Position numbers and translations under genes: made by a program. A stretch of 64,000 nucleotides of DNA, from contig NZ_BDFO01000001.1 of assembly GCF_001748245.1 (NCBI RefSeq), positions 4,541,471 through 4,605,470 on the forward strand, given 5' to 3'. Positions 52,047 through 60,338 of the stretch are shown piece by piece. Every line of letters begins with the position of its first letter. Position 1 is the first letter of the stretch. The notes beneath the pieces are model-generated. The model worked only from the letters and a program-made list of their open reading frames with translations, was not told where the DNA came from and searched no databases. The stretch comes from Oligoflexus tunisiensis (GTDB lineage: Bacteria > Bdellovibrionota_B > Oligoflexia > Oligoflexales > Oligoflexaceae).

Positions 52047-52973
52047 ATGGTTTGTGTCTTCGCTGATCCATTGTTTGAAAAGCACCGCACGGGTTACCAT
52101 CCTGAGTGTCCCGAACGCGTTCAGAATACCGTCCGTTATCTGGAAGCGATTCCCTGGTTTACGAAGCTGCCGCGGGGCCGGATCGTGGCCGCGCATGATC
52201 AATGGATTCTGCGCACCCATAGTGAACGCATGCTGGAGCAGACGCGGGAACTCTGTGCGGCGGGTGGCGGACATCTGGATCCGGATACCTTCGTCTCGCC
52301 CGATTCCTTTCAGGTCGCACTGCATGCGGCCGGTTCCGCCATAGCCGCCGTGGACCGTGTGCTGTCGGGTCCGGATGCTTCGGCCTTTTGTCTGATCCGT
52401 CCGCCCGGGCATCATGCGACGCCGACCGAAAGCATGGGCTTTTGCATCTTCAATAACGTGGCGATCGCCGCGCATTATGCGCGTGATGTGCACCATCTCG
52501 ATCGCGTGTTGATTGTCGACTTTGATGTGCATCATGGCAATGGCACGCAGGATATTTTTTACGATGATCCCGCGGTGCATTTTCTCAGCATCCATCGTTA
52601 TCCTTTTTATCCCGGCACCGGACATGAATCCGAAACCGGAACCGGTGCCGGGCTGGGTGCGACGCGGAATATTCCGGTCAGCTTCGGAACCTCGCGGGCC
52701 CGCTATCATGAACTGTTCCGGCAAGGGCTCGAAGCCAGCATCCAACAAAACCAGCCGCAGTTGATCATGATCAGTGCCGGTTTTGATGCGCACAAGGATG
52801 ATCCGATCGGTTCCCTGGGTCTTGATATCGAGGATTTTGAAATCATGACCCGCACGGTTCAGGAGGCGGCGGATGCGCATTGCAACGGCCGGATCGTGAG
52901 CTGCCTGGAAGGGGGATATAACCTCGACAAACTGCCTCTGCTGGTGGCGGCGCATTTGAAGAATTTGCGATGA
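52047..52973 (+). CDS. Histone-deacetylase-family (acetylpolyamine amidohydrolase-like) hydrolase
   Basis: 308 residues from ATG 52047 (GGAGGG 10 bases upstream; the frame is open far upstream but runs antisense to the diguanylate cyclase gene). Zinc-dependent amidohydrolase motifs: HRTGYHPECPERVQ, CLIRPPGHHATP (His pair), DFDVHHGNGTQDIFY (metal Asp/His), ISAGFDAHKDDP (Asp) and CLEGGYNLD. Bacterial members cleave acetyl groups from polyamines or other amines. Cytoplasmic. Spacing of 71 bases to the ammonia-lyase gene suggests cotranscription. Confidence 0.92.
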   Translation: MVCVFADPLFEKHRTGYHPECPERVQNTVRYLEAIPWFTKLPRGRIVAAHDQWILRTHSERMLEQTRELCAAGGGHLDPDTFVSPDSFQVALHAAGSAIAAVDRVLSGPDASAFCLIRPPGHHATPTESMGFCIFNNVAIAAHYARDVHHLDRVLIVDFDVHHGNGTQDIFYDDPAVHFLSIHRYPFYPGTGHESETGTGAGLGATRNIPVSFGTSRARYHELFRQGLEASIQQNQPQLIMISAGFDAHKDDPIGSLGLDIEDFEIMTRTVQEAADAHCNGRIVSCLEGGYNLDKLPLLVAAHLKNLR

Positions 52974-53044
52974 GGCTGCCTCTTGTCATCGCCCGCATTC
53001 CCGCCTAAGCTATCGATTTTATGTAATCGCGGGAGACCACCATC

Positions 53045-54400
53045 ATGCAGCTTCACCTGGATCACCAAACCGGCCTGGCGGATCTCTATCGACTGGGTGA
53101 ATCGGCCACAAGCTGGTCTCTTGATACGGCCGCCACACAGCGCGTTCAAGTGGCCTGGCAGCGTCTGATGCAGCATCTGGAAACGGATGGCGCTGCGATT
53201 TACGGCCTTCACACCCACTTCGGCCACAATCTTTCCACACGTGTCCCCATTCAGGACTGGCAGACCCACCAGGAAGCCCTGCTGCGTTATCTTTGCGTTG
53301 GTATCGGTCCAAGCCTTCCGGAACGTGTCGTCCGGCGGGCCCTGCGTCTGCAGTGTCATAAAATGGGGCTGGGTTATTCCGGTCTGCATCCCCTCACCTT
53401 TCAAAAACTTTTGGAACTGGCGGATGCTCCAAACCTGCCAGCTGTGCCGAGTCTCGGCAGCCTGGGGGCCAGCGGTGACCTCATTCCCATGGCGCATGCC
53501 GTGCAGCCGATTTTCGAGGAGCTAAAGCCCCAGGGTCCCCGCGATGTCCTGGCTCTCATCAACACGAATGCCATGATGGCCTCATTGGCGGTTGACATCT
53601 GGCATGACCTCACGGCCTTGCAGACCAAAGTCACCTACGGCTGGCTTCTGCATGCCGAAGGTTTGGGCTGGAAAAAACAGGGTTTTGGTCATGCCGGCTG
53701 GCAGGCGGGGAATCAATTTTCGCCTGCGCAAAGGCGCTGGTTCGATAACGTGCAGGCCTGGCAAACGGCCTTGCAGAATCAACGGGACGCTGGAACGGAA
53801 GGTCCGGCCGTGCTCCAGGAGCGCTATTCCATCCGTTGCGCGCCGCAGATTTTCCTGGATATTGAAGACAATCTTCAATTTGCCGGCGAGAAAATTCAAC
53901 GCGAGGCTCTCAAGCTCGCGGATAATCCTGTGGTCCTGGAGGAAGGCGTCTGGCACGGCGGGCTCTTTTATACCGCAGCCCTCGCCAGCGCGGCCGAACT
54001 CATGCAAAATGCAATCGTGCGCCTGGCCGATCTTATGGATCGCCAGATTCTCCTGACGGTCACCCCGGAAACCAATCACGGTCTGCCGGAAAATTTAAGC
54101 ACCGCCGAACCCGGCAACCACGTAAAAGGTCTGCATCAACTGACCTCTGCGATCCTGCAGAAGATCAAGGGCATGAGTCTGCCCGCCTGTCTTCTCAGCT
54201 TTTCCTGCGAAAGCAACAACCAGGATGTGGTGCCAGCCTCGATGTCAAGTCTTCAGCTGGTTAAGGAATCCTGCGATCTTTTGCAGGAGGTGGCGCGCAT
54301 CCACCGTTTTATCGGGGAACGCGCCTTCCGGCAGCGTCAGGGTCAGCCTCTGCCGCCGGAATTGAACCTCTCGCAATTTTCAAACTTTCGTCTGGACTGA
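53045..54400 (+). CDS. Histidine/phenylalanine/tyrosine ammonia-lyase family protein
   Basis: 451 residues. MIO prosthetic-group triad Ala142-Ser143-Gly144 in SLGSLGASGDL, catalytic Tyr53 in IYGLHTHFG, QERYSIRCAPQ about 255, and NPVVLEEG. The ~450-500-residue length fits bacterial HAL, TAL or aminomutase. The family segment usually reads Y-G-V-N-T-G-F-G; here it is Y-G-L-H-T-H-F-G, an odd change beside the MIO. No hut genes (hutU, hutI, hutG) are nearby, so a histidine pathway role is doubtful. It deaminates or mutates an aromatic or other amino acid. Stop abuts the next gene's stop. Confidence 0.85.
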   Translation: MQLHLDHQTGLADLYRLGESATSWSLDTAATQRVQVAWQRLMQHLETDGAAIYGLHTHFGHNLSTRVPIQDWQTHQEALLRYLCVGIGPSLPERVVRRALRLQCHKMGLGYSGLHPLTFQKLLELADAPNLPAVPSLGSLGASGDLIPMAHAVQPIFEELKPQGPRDVLALINTNAMMASLAVDIWHDLTALQTKVTYGWLLHAEGLGWKKQGFGHAGWQAGNQFSPAQRRWFDNVQAWQTALQNQRDAGTEGPAVLQERYSIRCAPQIFLDIEDNLQFAGEKIQREALKLADNPVVLEEGVWHGGLFYTAALASAAELMQNAIVRLADLMDRQILLTVTPETNHGLPENLSTAEPGNHVKGLHQLTSAILQKIKGMSLPACLLSFSCESNNQDVVPASMSSLQLVKESCDLLQEVARIHRFIGERAFRQRQGQPLPPELNLSQFSNFRLD

Positions 54401-55651
54401 TCAGGCGCCGCAGGCCAGCGTGGTGAGCTGATCCGGATTCGTCACATCATCCAGCTTCAGATCCACTTTACCGATGATGGGCACATCGAGAATGGTGATC
54501 TTGTCGGCGCTCAGTTCCACGCGCTTCAGCTTGATGGGGATGCCGAGAGCTTTTTTCGCGCTGGCTTCCAGACCATAAAACTCGATACCGAGGGATGAAG
54601 CGCTCGGTTGATAGATGCGCTTGATGCCGAATTCCGCCGCAAACTTCATCTTGATTTCGCCGTTGTTCATATCACACTTCGCCGTGCTGCCGCGGACCAG
54701 CGCAACCGAAGCCAGATTGGTTCCGGCCTGACTCGACGTCCGCATCGTTTCCAGACGACTCATTAGATTGCCCAGCGCCTGCCCCATGCCATCGTCGGGC
54801 AGCAGCACACCCATTTCGCTCGCAGCCGTCGCAAAGAAGGCGCGTTCCAGCACGATCTGCCTTGTACTCGTGTTCAACCAGCTCACGAGCGGTGCCCCCG
54901 CCGCGATCAGATCCGGCAGAGCGATCTCCTTGCCATCAAGCATCGTCAGATCAAGACCAAAGGTCAAAAGGAGGCTGTCCAGGGCAAAATCCTGCGGCAC
55001 GCCTTGCACCGCGCGATCGCTCAGCTCCAGACTGAAACTGCTGTCCTCGGCCACGGAAAGACCCTTTAAAACCGGAGCTTCCTCGGCCGCCTCAGCACTG
55101 AGCCCGAAACCGGAAAGCTGTATGGCTTCCGCAATCAGCTCCACTTTTTGCACGGGTTCCAGATTCCACAGCAGCCCGGCATCGGTTTTCAACTGCGATC
55201 CGGCCGCATGATGGGAAACCAGGGCACCGCTTTCGAGCCCACCGGATTGCCATTGCCTTGCATCGAGCCGCTCCTGAACATCCTGGTAGACATCCTCCAG
55301 ATGCAGAGCCGTCAGCGCCTGCTTCAGACCTTCTGCGTCCAATTCCTGACGGGTCAAGCTGAATACCGATGGACTGCTCAACACACCGCGGGCCACGGTA
55401 GTGAGAGCCTTGAACTGAGCCGCTGTCAGAGGCGCGTCCTTCCCTGGTTCGACCACCGGACAATTCAATTGCCAGCCCGTACACCATTCCTGATAGGACT
55501 GGGTCGCGCCTTCATCGGCTTTCATTTCCGCGCGTTCACTGGAAATCTGCGGTCCGCATGCGGTCAAGCCCAGTCCCATGACCAGGAATAGTCCCATGGA
55601 ATGACTCACTCCGCCGCCAAGCCTTCGAACACCAAGCGCTGCAAGGTTCAT
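54401..55651 (-). CDS. Lipoprotein, unknown family
   Basis: 416 residues with AAGGGGG 6 bases before ATG 55651. The signal sequence is long (basic Arg9-Arg10, hydrophobic from residue 19, lipobox GLTAC, Cys32). The mature part is largely helical and acidic with a repeated Leu/Ala pattern (QALTALHLEDVYQDVQERLD), then a region with few motifs, and a C-terminal beta-rich domain (KAALGIPIKLKRVELSADKI-type). No enzyme motif recognised. Its stop (TCA on the plus strand) abuts the TGA of the ammonia-lyase gene. Confidence 0.7.
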   Translation of the reverse strand: MNLAALGVRRLGGGVSHSMGLFLVMGLGLTACGPQISSERAEMKADEGATQSYQEWCTGWQLNCPVVEPGKDAPLTAAQFKALTTVARGVLSSPSVFSLTRQELDAEGLKQALTALHLEDVYQDVQERLDARQWQSGGLESGALVSHHAAGSQLKTDAGLLWNLEPVQKVELIAEAIQLSGFGLSAEAAEEAPVLKGLSVAEDSSFSLELSDRAVQGVPQDFALDSLLLTFGLDLTMLDGKEIALPDLIAAGAPLVSWLNTSTRQIVLERAFFATAASEMGVLLPDDGMGQALGNLMSRLETMRTSSQAGTNLASVALVRGSTAKCDMNNGEIKMKFAAEFGIKRIYQPSASSLGIEFYGLEASAKKALGIPIKLKRVELSADKITILDVPIIGKVDLKLDDVTNPDQLTTLACGA

Positions 55652-56035
55652 CTTTGTCCCCCTTCTTTCGTCTTAATTTTCAAAGCGAATTTTTATCTAC
55701 ACTGCAGAAGGCTGTTCCGACAGAAAAGGCATTTTTTCTAAATTGAGAGAAGGGTTTCTGCACATTGAACCTCTGCATAACATTTCACGGTCCGGCTCGC
55801 CTGTTTAACCCGCCGCAAAGTCTTTTGCTGCAAGATCCACAAAGATCATAACCTTTACAGAGTAACCAGCACGTGTGATGGAAGGAGCCAGCGCGATTTG
55901 TGACTCATCAATTTGCATTTTTTGTTTACTCCCAGCGAGTGTTTGTGTATCCAACAAGTAAATTTAATCGCATTCTCATCCTCCGCTGGAAGCTTTGATT
56001 CAGCGGGCTTTTCGCGATTTACTTAGGGAGTCTGC
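55652..56035. other. Intergenic region, 384 bases, before TonB receptor gene
   Basis: Between divergent genes, so it should contain two promoters. A stem CCGCTG / CAGCGG (55983-55988 with 56001-56006, plus a bulged AA/TT extension) followed by GCTTTT lies 30 bases upstream of ATG 56036 and might be an attenuator. I could not find a convincing Fur box or riboswitch. Confidence 0.45.
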
Positions 56036-58798
56036 ATGTCATTACAAACTGCCAGGAAGCAATACATGTTGTTTGCTTGTGCGATCGGCGGCCTTTTGCC
56101 CATTACAAGTCCATCGTTCGCGCAGGATACCGGCACGATTGAAAAACGGCCGGAGACCACTCAGGAAACCGAAGCGGCGAAGAAAAAGAGCGATGAGAAG
56201 AGCACCGAGAAGATGCAAGTCACGGGCTCGCGTCTTAAGAAGATTGACGTGGAAACCAGTGTTCCGATCAAGGTCATTGATCAGGAGGAGATTCAAAAGG
56301 CCGGTATCACCAGCGTTTCGGATCTCTTCCGCAACCAGACGGAGAACTCCTTCGGCAGTTTCAACGGTGGCAGCGGTTATATCTCGGATGGCCAGGCGAC
56401 GATCAACCTTCACGGTATGGGCTCGGATCGCACCTTGATTTTGGTCAACGGCCGGCGCCTTCCTTCGGAAGCCTCGCTCGGTGGCGTGAACATCAACAAT
56501 ATTCCCATCGAGATGATTGACCGCGTGGAAATCGTCAAGATGAGCGCCTCGGCTGTCTATGGCGCCGATGCGGTGGCCGGTGTGATGAACGTTATCCTGA
56601 AAAAGGATTTCCGCGGCGTGGCCACAGCGCTCAGCAGCACCACCTCCGAGCAGGGCGGAGGGGATAACCTTTCCTTCAGTGCCGTCGGCGGCACCGATTT
56701 TGGAAATACGAACGTCACCATTTCGGTGGGTGGGGCTCGCACCACTCCCGTTTATACCCGCGATCGCGATGATCTTTGGGGCTATAAAGGCAACTACGCA
56801 TACAGCGCTTATGCCAACCCTGAGGGCACGTACAGCTGGGCCCTTGTTGACCCAAACAACGTCAACAACGAACGCGACGAGTTCGTTTATCGTCCAAGCC
56901 CGAACTGTCCGACGGAAAACCAAATCGCCTTCGCCAATGCTCCGGACGAGGTGATGTGCCGTGGTCTGCGCCGTGACGCCAGTACCGGTCAAATCACGAC
57001 CAAACGCCAGAACTGGCACGCCATGGCCAATACCAATACCGAGTTGAACAATGGCATTAACATCAACACCACGGCCATGTTCGCGGAAACGGAAACCATG
57101 GGTGACAAGGTTCCGCGTATCGGCACCACCGATCCGCTCACCGGCATGGAATACATGATGCGGCTCGCCGATGCTCCCGCGGATCTGCAGGCGGAAGTGG
57201 GTCGGCTGGGTCTCGTCACGGACGATCAAACCATGATCAAGGTCCTTTCCCGTTCGCTTCCCTATGTAAAAGGCAATACCCAAAGCCGTGATACGGCCAT
57301 GGGCGGGATGGTCGGCATCGGCGGGGCCCTGGATAACGCCTGGGATTGGCAGTTGGATCTGTCGAGCTTCGGCACCATCCGTCAGCGCTATTACAACCGA
57401 GTCGATGATAAGCTGGCCTTCTCGGAGAAAATGTTTCCGAACGATGGCACGACACCCCAGTTGAACCTTTTCAATCCGGATCCTGCGACGCTGGATGAAT
57501 TCTTCGTCAATCTCTACGGCAAGGAACGCAATGGCATCAGCGCGGCCACGGCCTATGCCACGGGCACGGTTGGAACACTGCCGGGCGGTGACATGGCTCT
57601 CGCCTTCGGTATGAACTATCAGCATGAGACCTATGAGCTCATCGCCGATGAAAAGGACAAACTCTTTTACAATGAAGGTCCACGTTACTGGGGCAGCGTG
57701 AATGCCGACGGTAAAGGTGAGCGTGATGTGAGTTCAGCTTTCGTCGAGCTGAACCTTCCGGTCGCGTCGCGCACGGAACTCGGGCTGGCGGGTCGCCTGG
57801 ACAATTACAATGATTTTGGCAGCACCTTCAACTATGCAAGTTCTCTGGGCTATTCTCCCTTTACCTTTCTGAAACTGCGGGCCAACTATGGCACCAGCTT
57901 CAAGGCTCCTTCGCTGCAGATGCTCTATGACAAATCAAGCGGCGGTTACCTGGGTGTGAGAGACACAACCTACTGTAACGTGGATCTTGGACGTGACAAC
58001 CCCTGCGGTGAGGATATCCAGAGCTATTCCGTTTACGTGAACAATCCGGGCAACGTCGAGCTCGAAGAAGAGACCGCTGTGGCGTATAACCTCGGTTTCA
58101 TTTTGCAGCCGGTTGACTTTTTCGACTTTACGGCCGATTACTGGGCGGCCAAGGTTGAAGGCATGCATTCCCAGGAGGATCTGAACACGATCGTCGAGCG
58201 GGCCAGCCAGGGTCTGCCGATCGGAAGTTCCCAGGTGATTCGGGTGGAGGATCCCAATCGTCCGGACAATGGCAAGATTTCGCGGATTGAAAACAGCTAC
58301 GCGAACCTTGGTACAATGACGACCAGCGGTTTCGATTTGGAATCGAATTTCAACTGGAACATCACCAGCACGCAGATGAATTTCCGCACGCGTTATTCCA
58401 ACGTCCTCTCGCGCAAGGAGCAGATCGCCGCCGGCGCACCGAATGAAGAGTTCGTCGGTTCCTACGCGCAGCCGCGGTACCGCACGTCGAATACCTTTGT
58501 CGTGCGCAACGGGGGACATCGCTGGAGTGTGGATTCCTTGACCATAGGTCGGATGGAAAGTTCGATCTTTTATCGCGACCCAAGCTATGGCTACATCAAA
58601 CCCTTCACCCGGTATGATACAACCTACAGCTGGGACCACCCTTGGAATGGAACGATATCCCTGGGTGTCTTCAACCTGGAGAATAAGATCGGTGGTATCC
58701 ACACCACCAATCGCGAGACGGGAACGCTCGCGTACAGCGGCTATAACTACGACGCCCTGGGCCGTCGCTACTATGTAGCACTCCGGCAGCGAATGTAA
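56036..58798 (+). CDS. TonB-dependent outer-membrane receptor
   Basis: 920 residues. Signal peptide to PSFA (about 29), a Glu/Lys-rich spacer (about 35-58), TonB-box-like KMQVTGSRLKK (about 60-70), plug domain (about 70-190) with DQEEIQKAGITSVSDLFRNQ, INLHGMGSDRTLILVNGRR and IEIVKMSASAVYGADAVAGV, then a large beta barrel ending with YYVALRQRM. It should import a siderophore, vitamin or glycan across the outer membrane using TonB. A 384-base leader precedes it, with a terminator after it. The small gene at 58898 may be a partner. No ligand can be assigned. Confidence 0.92.
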   Translation: MSLQTARKQYMLFACAIGGLLPITSPSFAQDTGTIEKRPETTQETEAAKKKSDEKSTEKMQVTGSRLKKIDVETSVPIKVIDQEEIQKAGITSVSDLFRNQTENSFGSFNGGSGYISDGQATINLHGMGSDRTLILVNGRRLPSEASLGGVNINNIPIEMIDRVEIVKMSASAVYGADAVAGVMNVILKKDFRGVATALSSTTSEQGGGDNLSFSAVGGTDFGNTNVTISVGGARTTPVYTRDRDDLWGYKGNYAYSAYANPEGTYSWALVDPNNVNNERDEFVYRPSPNCPTENQIAFANAPDEVMCRGLRRDASTGQITTKRQNWHAMANTNTELNNGININTTAMFAETETMGDKVPRIGTTDPLTGMEYMMRLADAPADLQAEVGRLGLVTDDQTMIKVLSRSLPYVKGNTQSRDTAMGGMVGIGGALDNAWDWQLDLSSFGTIRQRYYNRVDDKLAFSEKMFPNDGTTPQLNLFNPDPATLDEFFVNLYGKERNGISAATAYATGTVGTLPGGDMALAFGMNYQHETYELIADEKDKLFYNEGPRYWGSVNADGKGERDVSSAFVELNLPVASRTELGLAGRLDNYNDFGSTFNYASSLGYSPFTFLKLRANYGTSFKAPSLQMLYDKSSGGYLGVRDTTYCNVDLGRDNPCGEDIQSYSVYVNNPGNVELEEETAVAYNLGFILQPVDFFDFTADYWAAKVEGMHSQEDLNTIVERASQGLPIGSSQVIRVEDPNRPDNGKISRIENSYANLGTMTTSGFDLESNFNWNITSTQMNFRTRYSNVLSRKEQIAAGAPNEEFVGSYAQPRYRTSNTFVVRNGGHRWSVDSLTIGRMESSIFYRDPSYGYIKPFTRYDTTYSWDHPWNGTISLGVFNLENKIGGIHTTNRETGTLAYSGYNYDALGRRYYVALRQRM

Positions 58799-58830
58799 GA
58801 GCTGGAAGACTCGCCGACAGGCCGAGGCGG

Positions 58831-58862
58831 GCGGGATTTCCGGTGGGAAATCCCGCTTTTTT
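58831..58862 (+). terminator. Rho-independent terminator after TonB receptor gene
   Basis: GCGGGATTTCC (58831-58841) / GGAAATCCCGC (58846-58856), 11-bp stem, GGTG loop, then TTTTTT (58857-58862). Confidence 0.92.
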
Positions 58863-58897
58863 CATGTTACGAAAAGATTCAACGTAGGAGGGAAGGC

Positions 58898-59158
58898 ATG
58901 ACACGTCGCTGGCTCGTCGCCATAAGTTTGCTCAGCGTCCCCGTCGGGGCCCAGACAGAGAACAAAGTTGACATAGGTGGTCTGCTGGAAAAAAAGCCTT
59001 GCGATGACGATAAGAAAAAACCCGAAGGTACGGCGGCCCAGCCTCCTGCCCCCAAACCCGAGGCTCCGCTGCAGGGTTTCCTCGAAACCCCACCGGCGGA
59101 GAAAAAGCCGGAGCAGAAAAGTCTGGGCGCCGTGCCGGCTATGGGGAACTGCAAGTAG
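58898..59158 (+). CDS. Small secreted Pro/Lys-rich protein
   Basis: 86 residues; AGGAGG is 8 bases before ATG 58898. Signal peptide MTRRWLVAISLLSVPVGA; the mature part is disordered-looking (KKPEGTAAQPPAPKPEAP, PPAEKKPEQKS) with a Cys near each end (KKPCDDD, GNCK). Unknown family. It follows the TonB receptor terminator, so it is probably separately transcribed, but same strand and proximity suggest an associated role. The repeat array at 59163 follows. Confidence 0.6.
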   Translation: MTRRWLVAISLLSVPVGAQTENKVDIGGLLEKKPCDDDKKKPEGTAAQPPAPKPEAPLQGFLETPPAEKKPEQKSLGAVPAMGNCK

Positions 59159-59162
59159 GCTT

Positions 59163-59268
59163 CATCCGGCGCCACCCCTGAAGGGGGCCGCCACCCACTC
59201 CATCCATCGTCACCCCCGAAGGGGGCCGCCACCCACTTCATCCATCGTCACCCCCGAAGGGGGCCGAT
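59163..59268 (+). repeat. 38-bp tandem repeat (2.8 copies) with hairpin units
   Basis: Units begin with CATCC at 59163, 59201 and 59239, period 38. Units 2 and 3 are near identical (ATCGTCACCCCCGAAGGGGG core); unit 1 is diverged. Each contains CACCCC(C/T)GAAGGGGG, a strong short hairpin. The array fills the gap between convergent genes, so it may act as a two-way terminator or REP-like element. Confidence 0.85.
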
Positions 59269-59270
59269 CG

Positions 59271-60122
59271 TCACCGTGGCAACTGGCAACCCGGAACCGT
59301 CAAATCCACATTCCTATCCGCATCACGGCAGCTGTAGATCCAATGGGTCTGCTGGGCATAACCCACTCCCTTTTGATAAGTGATGTTGCCATCCTTATCC
59401 ACCTCGCAGGGGTTATTCACCGTACACTCGCGTCCTGATTCATTGATCGTATTATTCACCGCCAGCACCATCCGCGAACCCTTCTCAATCACAGGCGAGC
59501 CCGAGGTTCCACCGATCACCTCACAACCCGGCCGGCTGTAACGCACCGACCTCGAGAAGGTCCAGTTCCCTTCTTTCAGCGTATCCACGATCGCTTCCAC
59601 CTGGCAGCTATACCCCCTTTTCCAGTAACCCGAGATCACCTCGATGTCGGTCCCGACCGAAGGCTCGCCGCTGGCCAGAGTCAGCGCCTGCGTCTCATAC
59701 TTATTCAGGATCTCCTGATACGTTTCCTTCAGGAGGTAAAGACTCATATCCGTTTTCGTCATGGTCGCATACAAAAGCTTCGTCGCCGTCACCCGTCCCA
59801 GGCGCGATCCGGTGGAACTCAGGACATCGAAGGAGCGGCTGGCGGATTGATTGTTAATCACCTTGCCCGGCTGGATCATGCTCACGCAGTGACCATTGCT
59901 CAAGACCATGGCCTGATCCGAATCCAGACTATCCTCGAACCGCACCAGACTTCCCGAGCAGTTCGACAACGCCACGATTCCTTCAAAATCGTAGGCCGCT
60001 GCGAAGGCTTCCGCAGCAAATTCCGGCGCGTCGGGCAGCGGCTTGCCAAACTCAGGAAAGGTAATGGCTTCCGCACTTAAGGAGTACCAGGCAAAGGGAA
60101 CCGATAGTAAGAAACGCTTCAT
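59271..60122 (-). CDS. Secreted trypsin-like serine protease
   Basis: 283 residues from ATG 60122 (GAGAGGATGCTAC precedes it). Signal peptide to LSAEA. S1 catalytic triad: His in VLSNGHCVSM, Asp in TKTDMSLYLL, Ser in GGTSGSPVIEKG. Paired Cys (NCSGS, GHC, GYSC, PGCEV) suggest disulphides; the C-terminus ends VPGCQLPR. The AD/LL-type domain layout resembles V8/trypsin-like secreted enzymes. A catalytic Ser in GTSGSP rather than GDSGGP is common in the V8/HtrA-like branch. Substrate unknown. Confidence 0.85.
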   Translation of the reverse strand: MKRFLLSVPFAWYSLSAEAITFPEFGKPLPDAPEFAAEAFAAAYDFEGIVALSNCSGSLVRFEDSLDSDQAMVLSNGHCVSMIQPGKVINNQSASRSFDVLSSTGSRLGRVTATKLLYATMTKTDMSLYLLKETYQEILNKYETQALTLASGEPSVGTDIEVISGYWKRGYSCQVEAIVDTLKEGNWTFSRSVRYSRPGCEVIGGTSGSPVIEKGSRMVLAVNNTINESGRECTVNNPCEVDKDGNITYQKGVGYAQQTHWIYSCRDADRNVDLTVPGCQLPR

Positions 60123-60338
60123 GTAGCATCCTCTCCAAACGAACATTTAAAATGGGCTCTTCTTCTTCATGGCTATCTATTCCGACACGGGAAAGCAATG
60201 CAGCTTTATTCAACGATTTCAGAGATCGTCATCGTTTTTTGCGAGCGCGTGCTTTCTGGAAAGCGCGAACGAAGCGCTTTGCGACCGTGAAAGCTTGTGC
60301 TAAAACAGGCTGCTGTTCTCTCAAAGTCGGAGGAAACT

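Noticed and set aside
55652..56035. Fur box or riboswitch in the leader of the TonB receptor gene
   Set aside because: No sequence near the GATAATGATAATCATTATC-type consensus and no recognisable riboswitch core was seen by eye.
56042..57625. Long minus-strand frame (527 codons) under the TonB receptor gene
   Set aside because: It is antisense to a well-supported receptor, has no ribosome site or known motif, and its length follows from GC-rich codon bias of the receptor.
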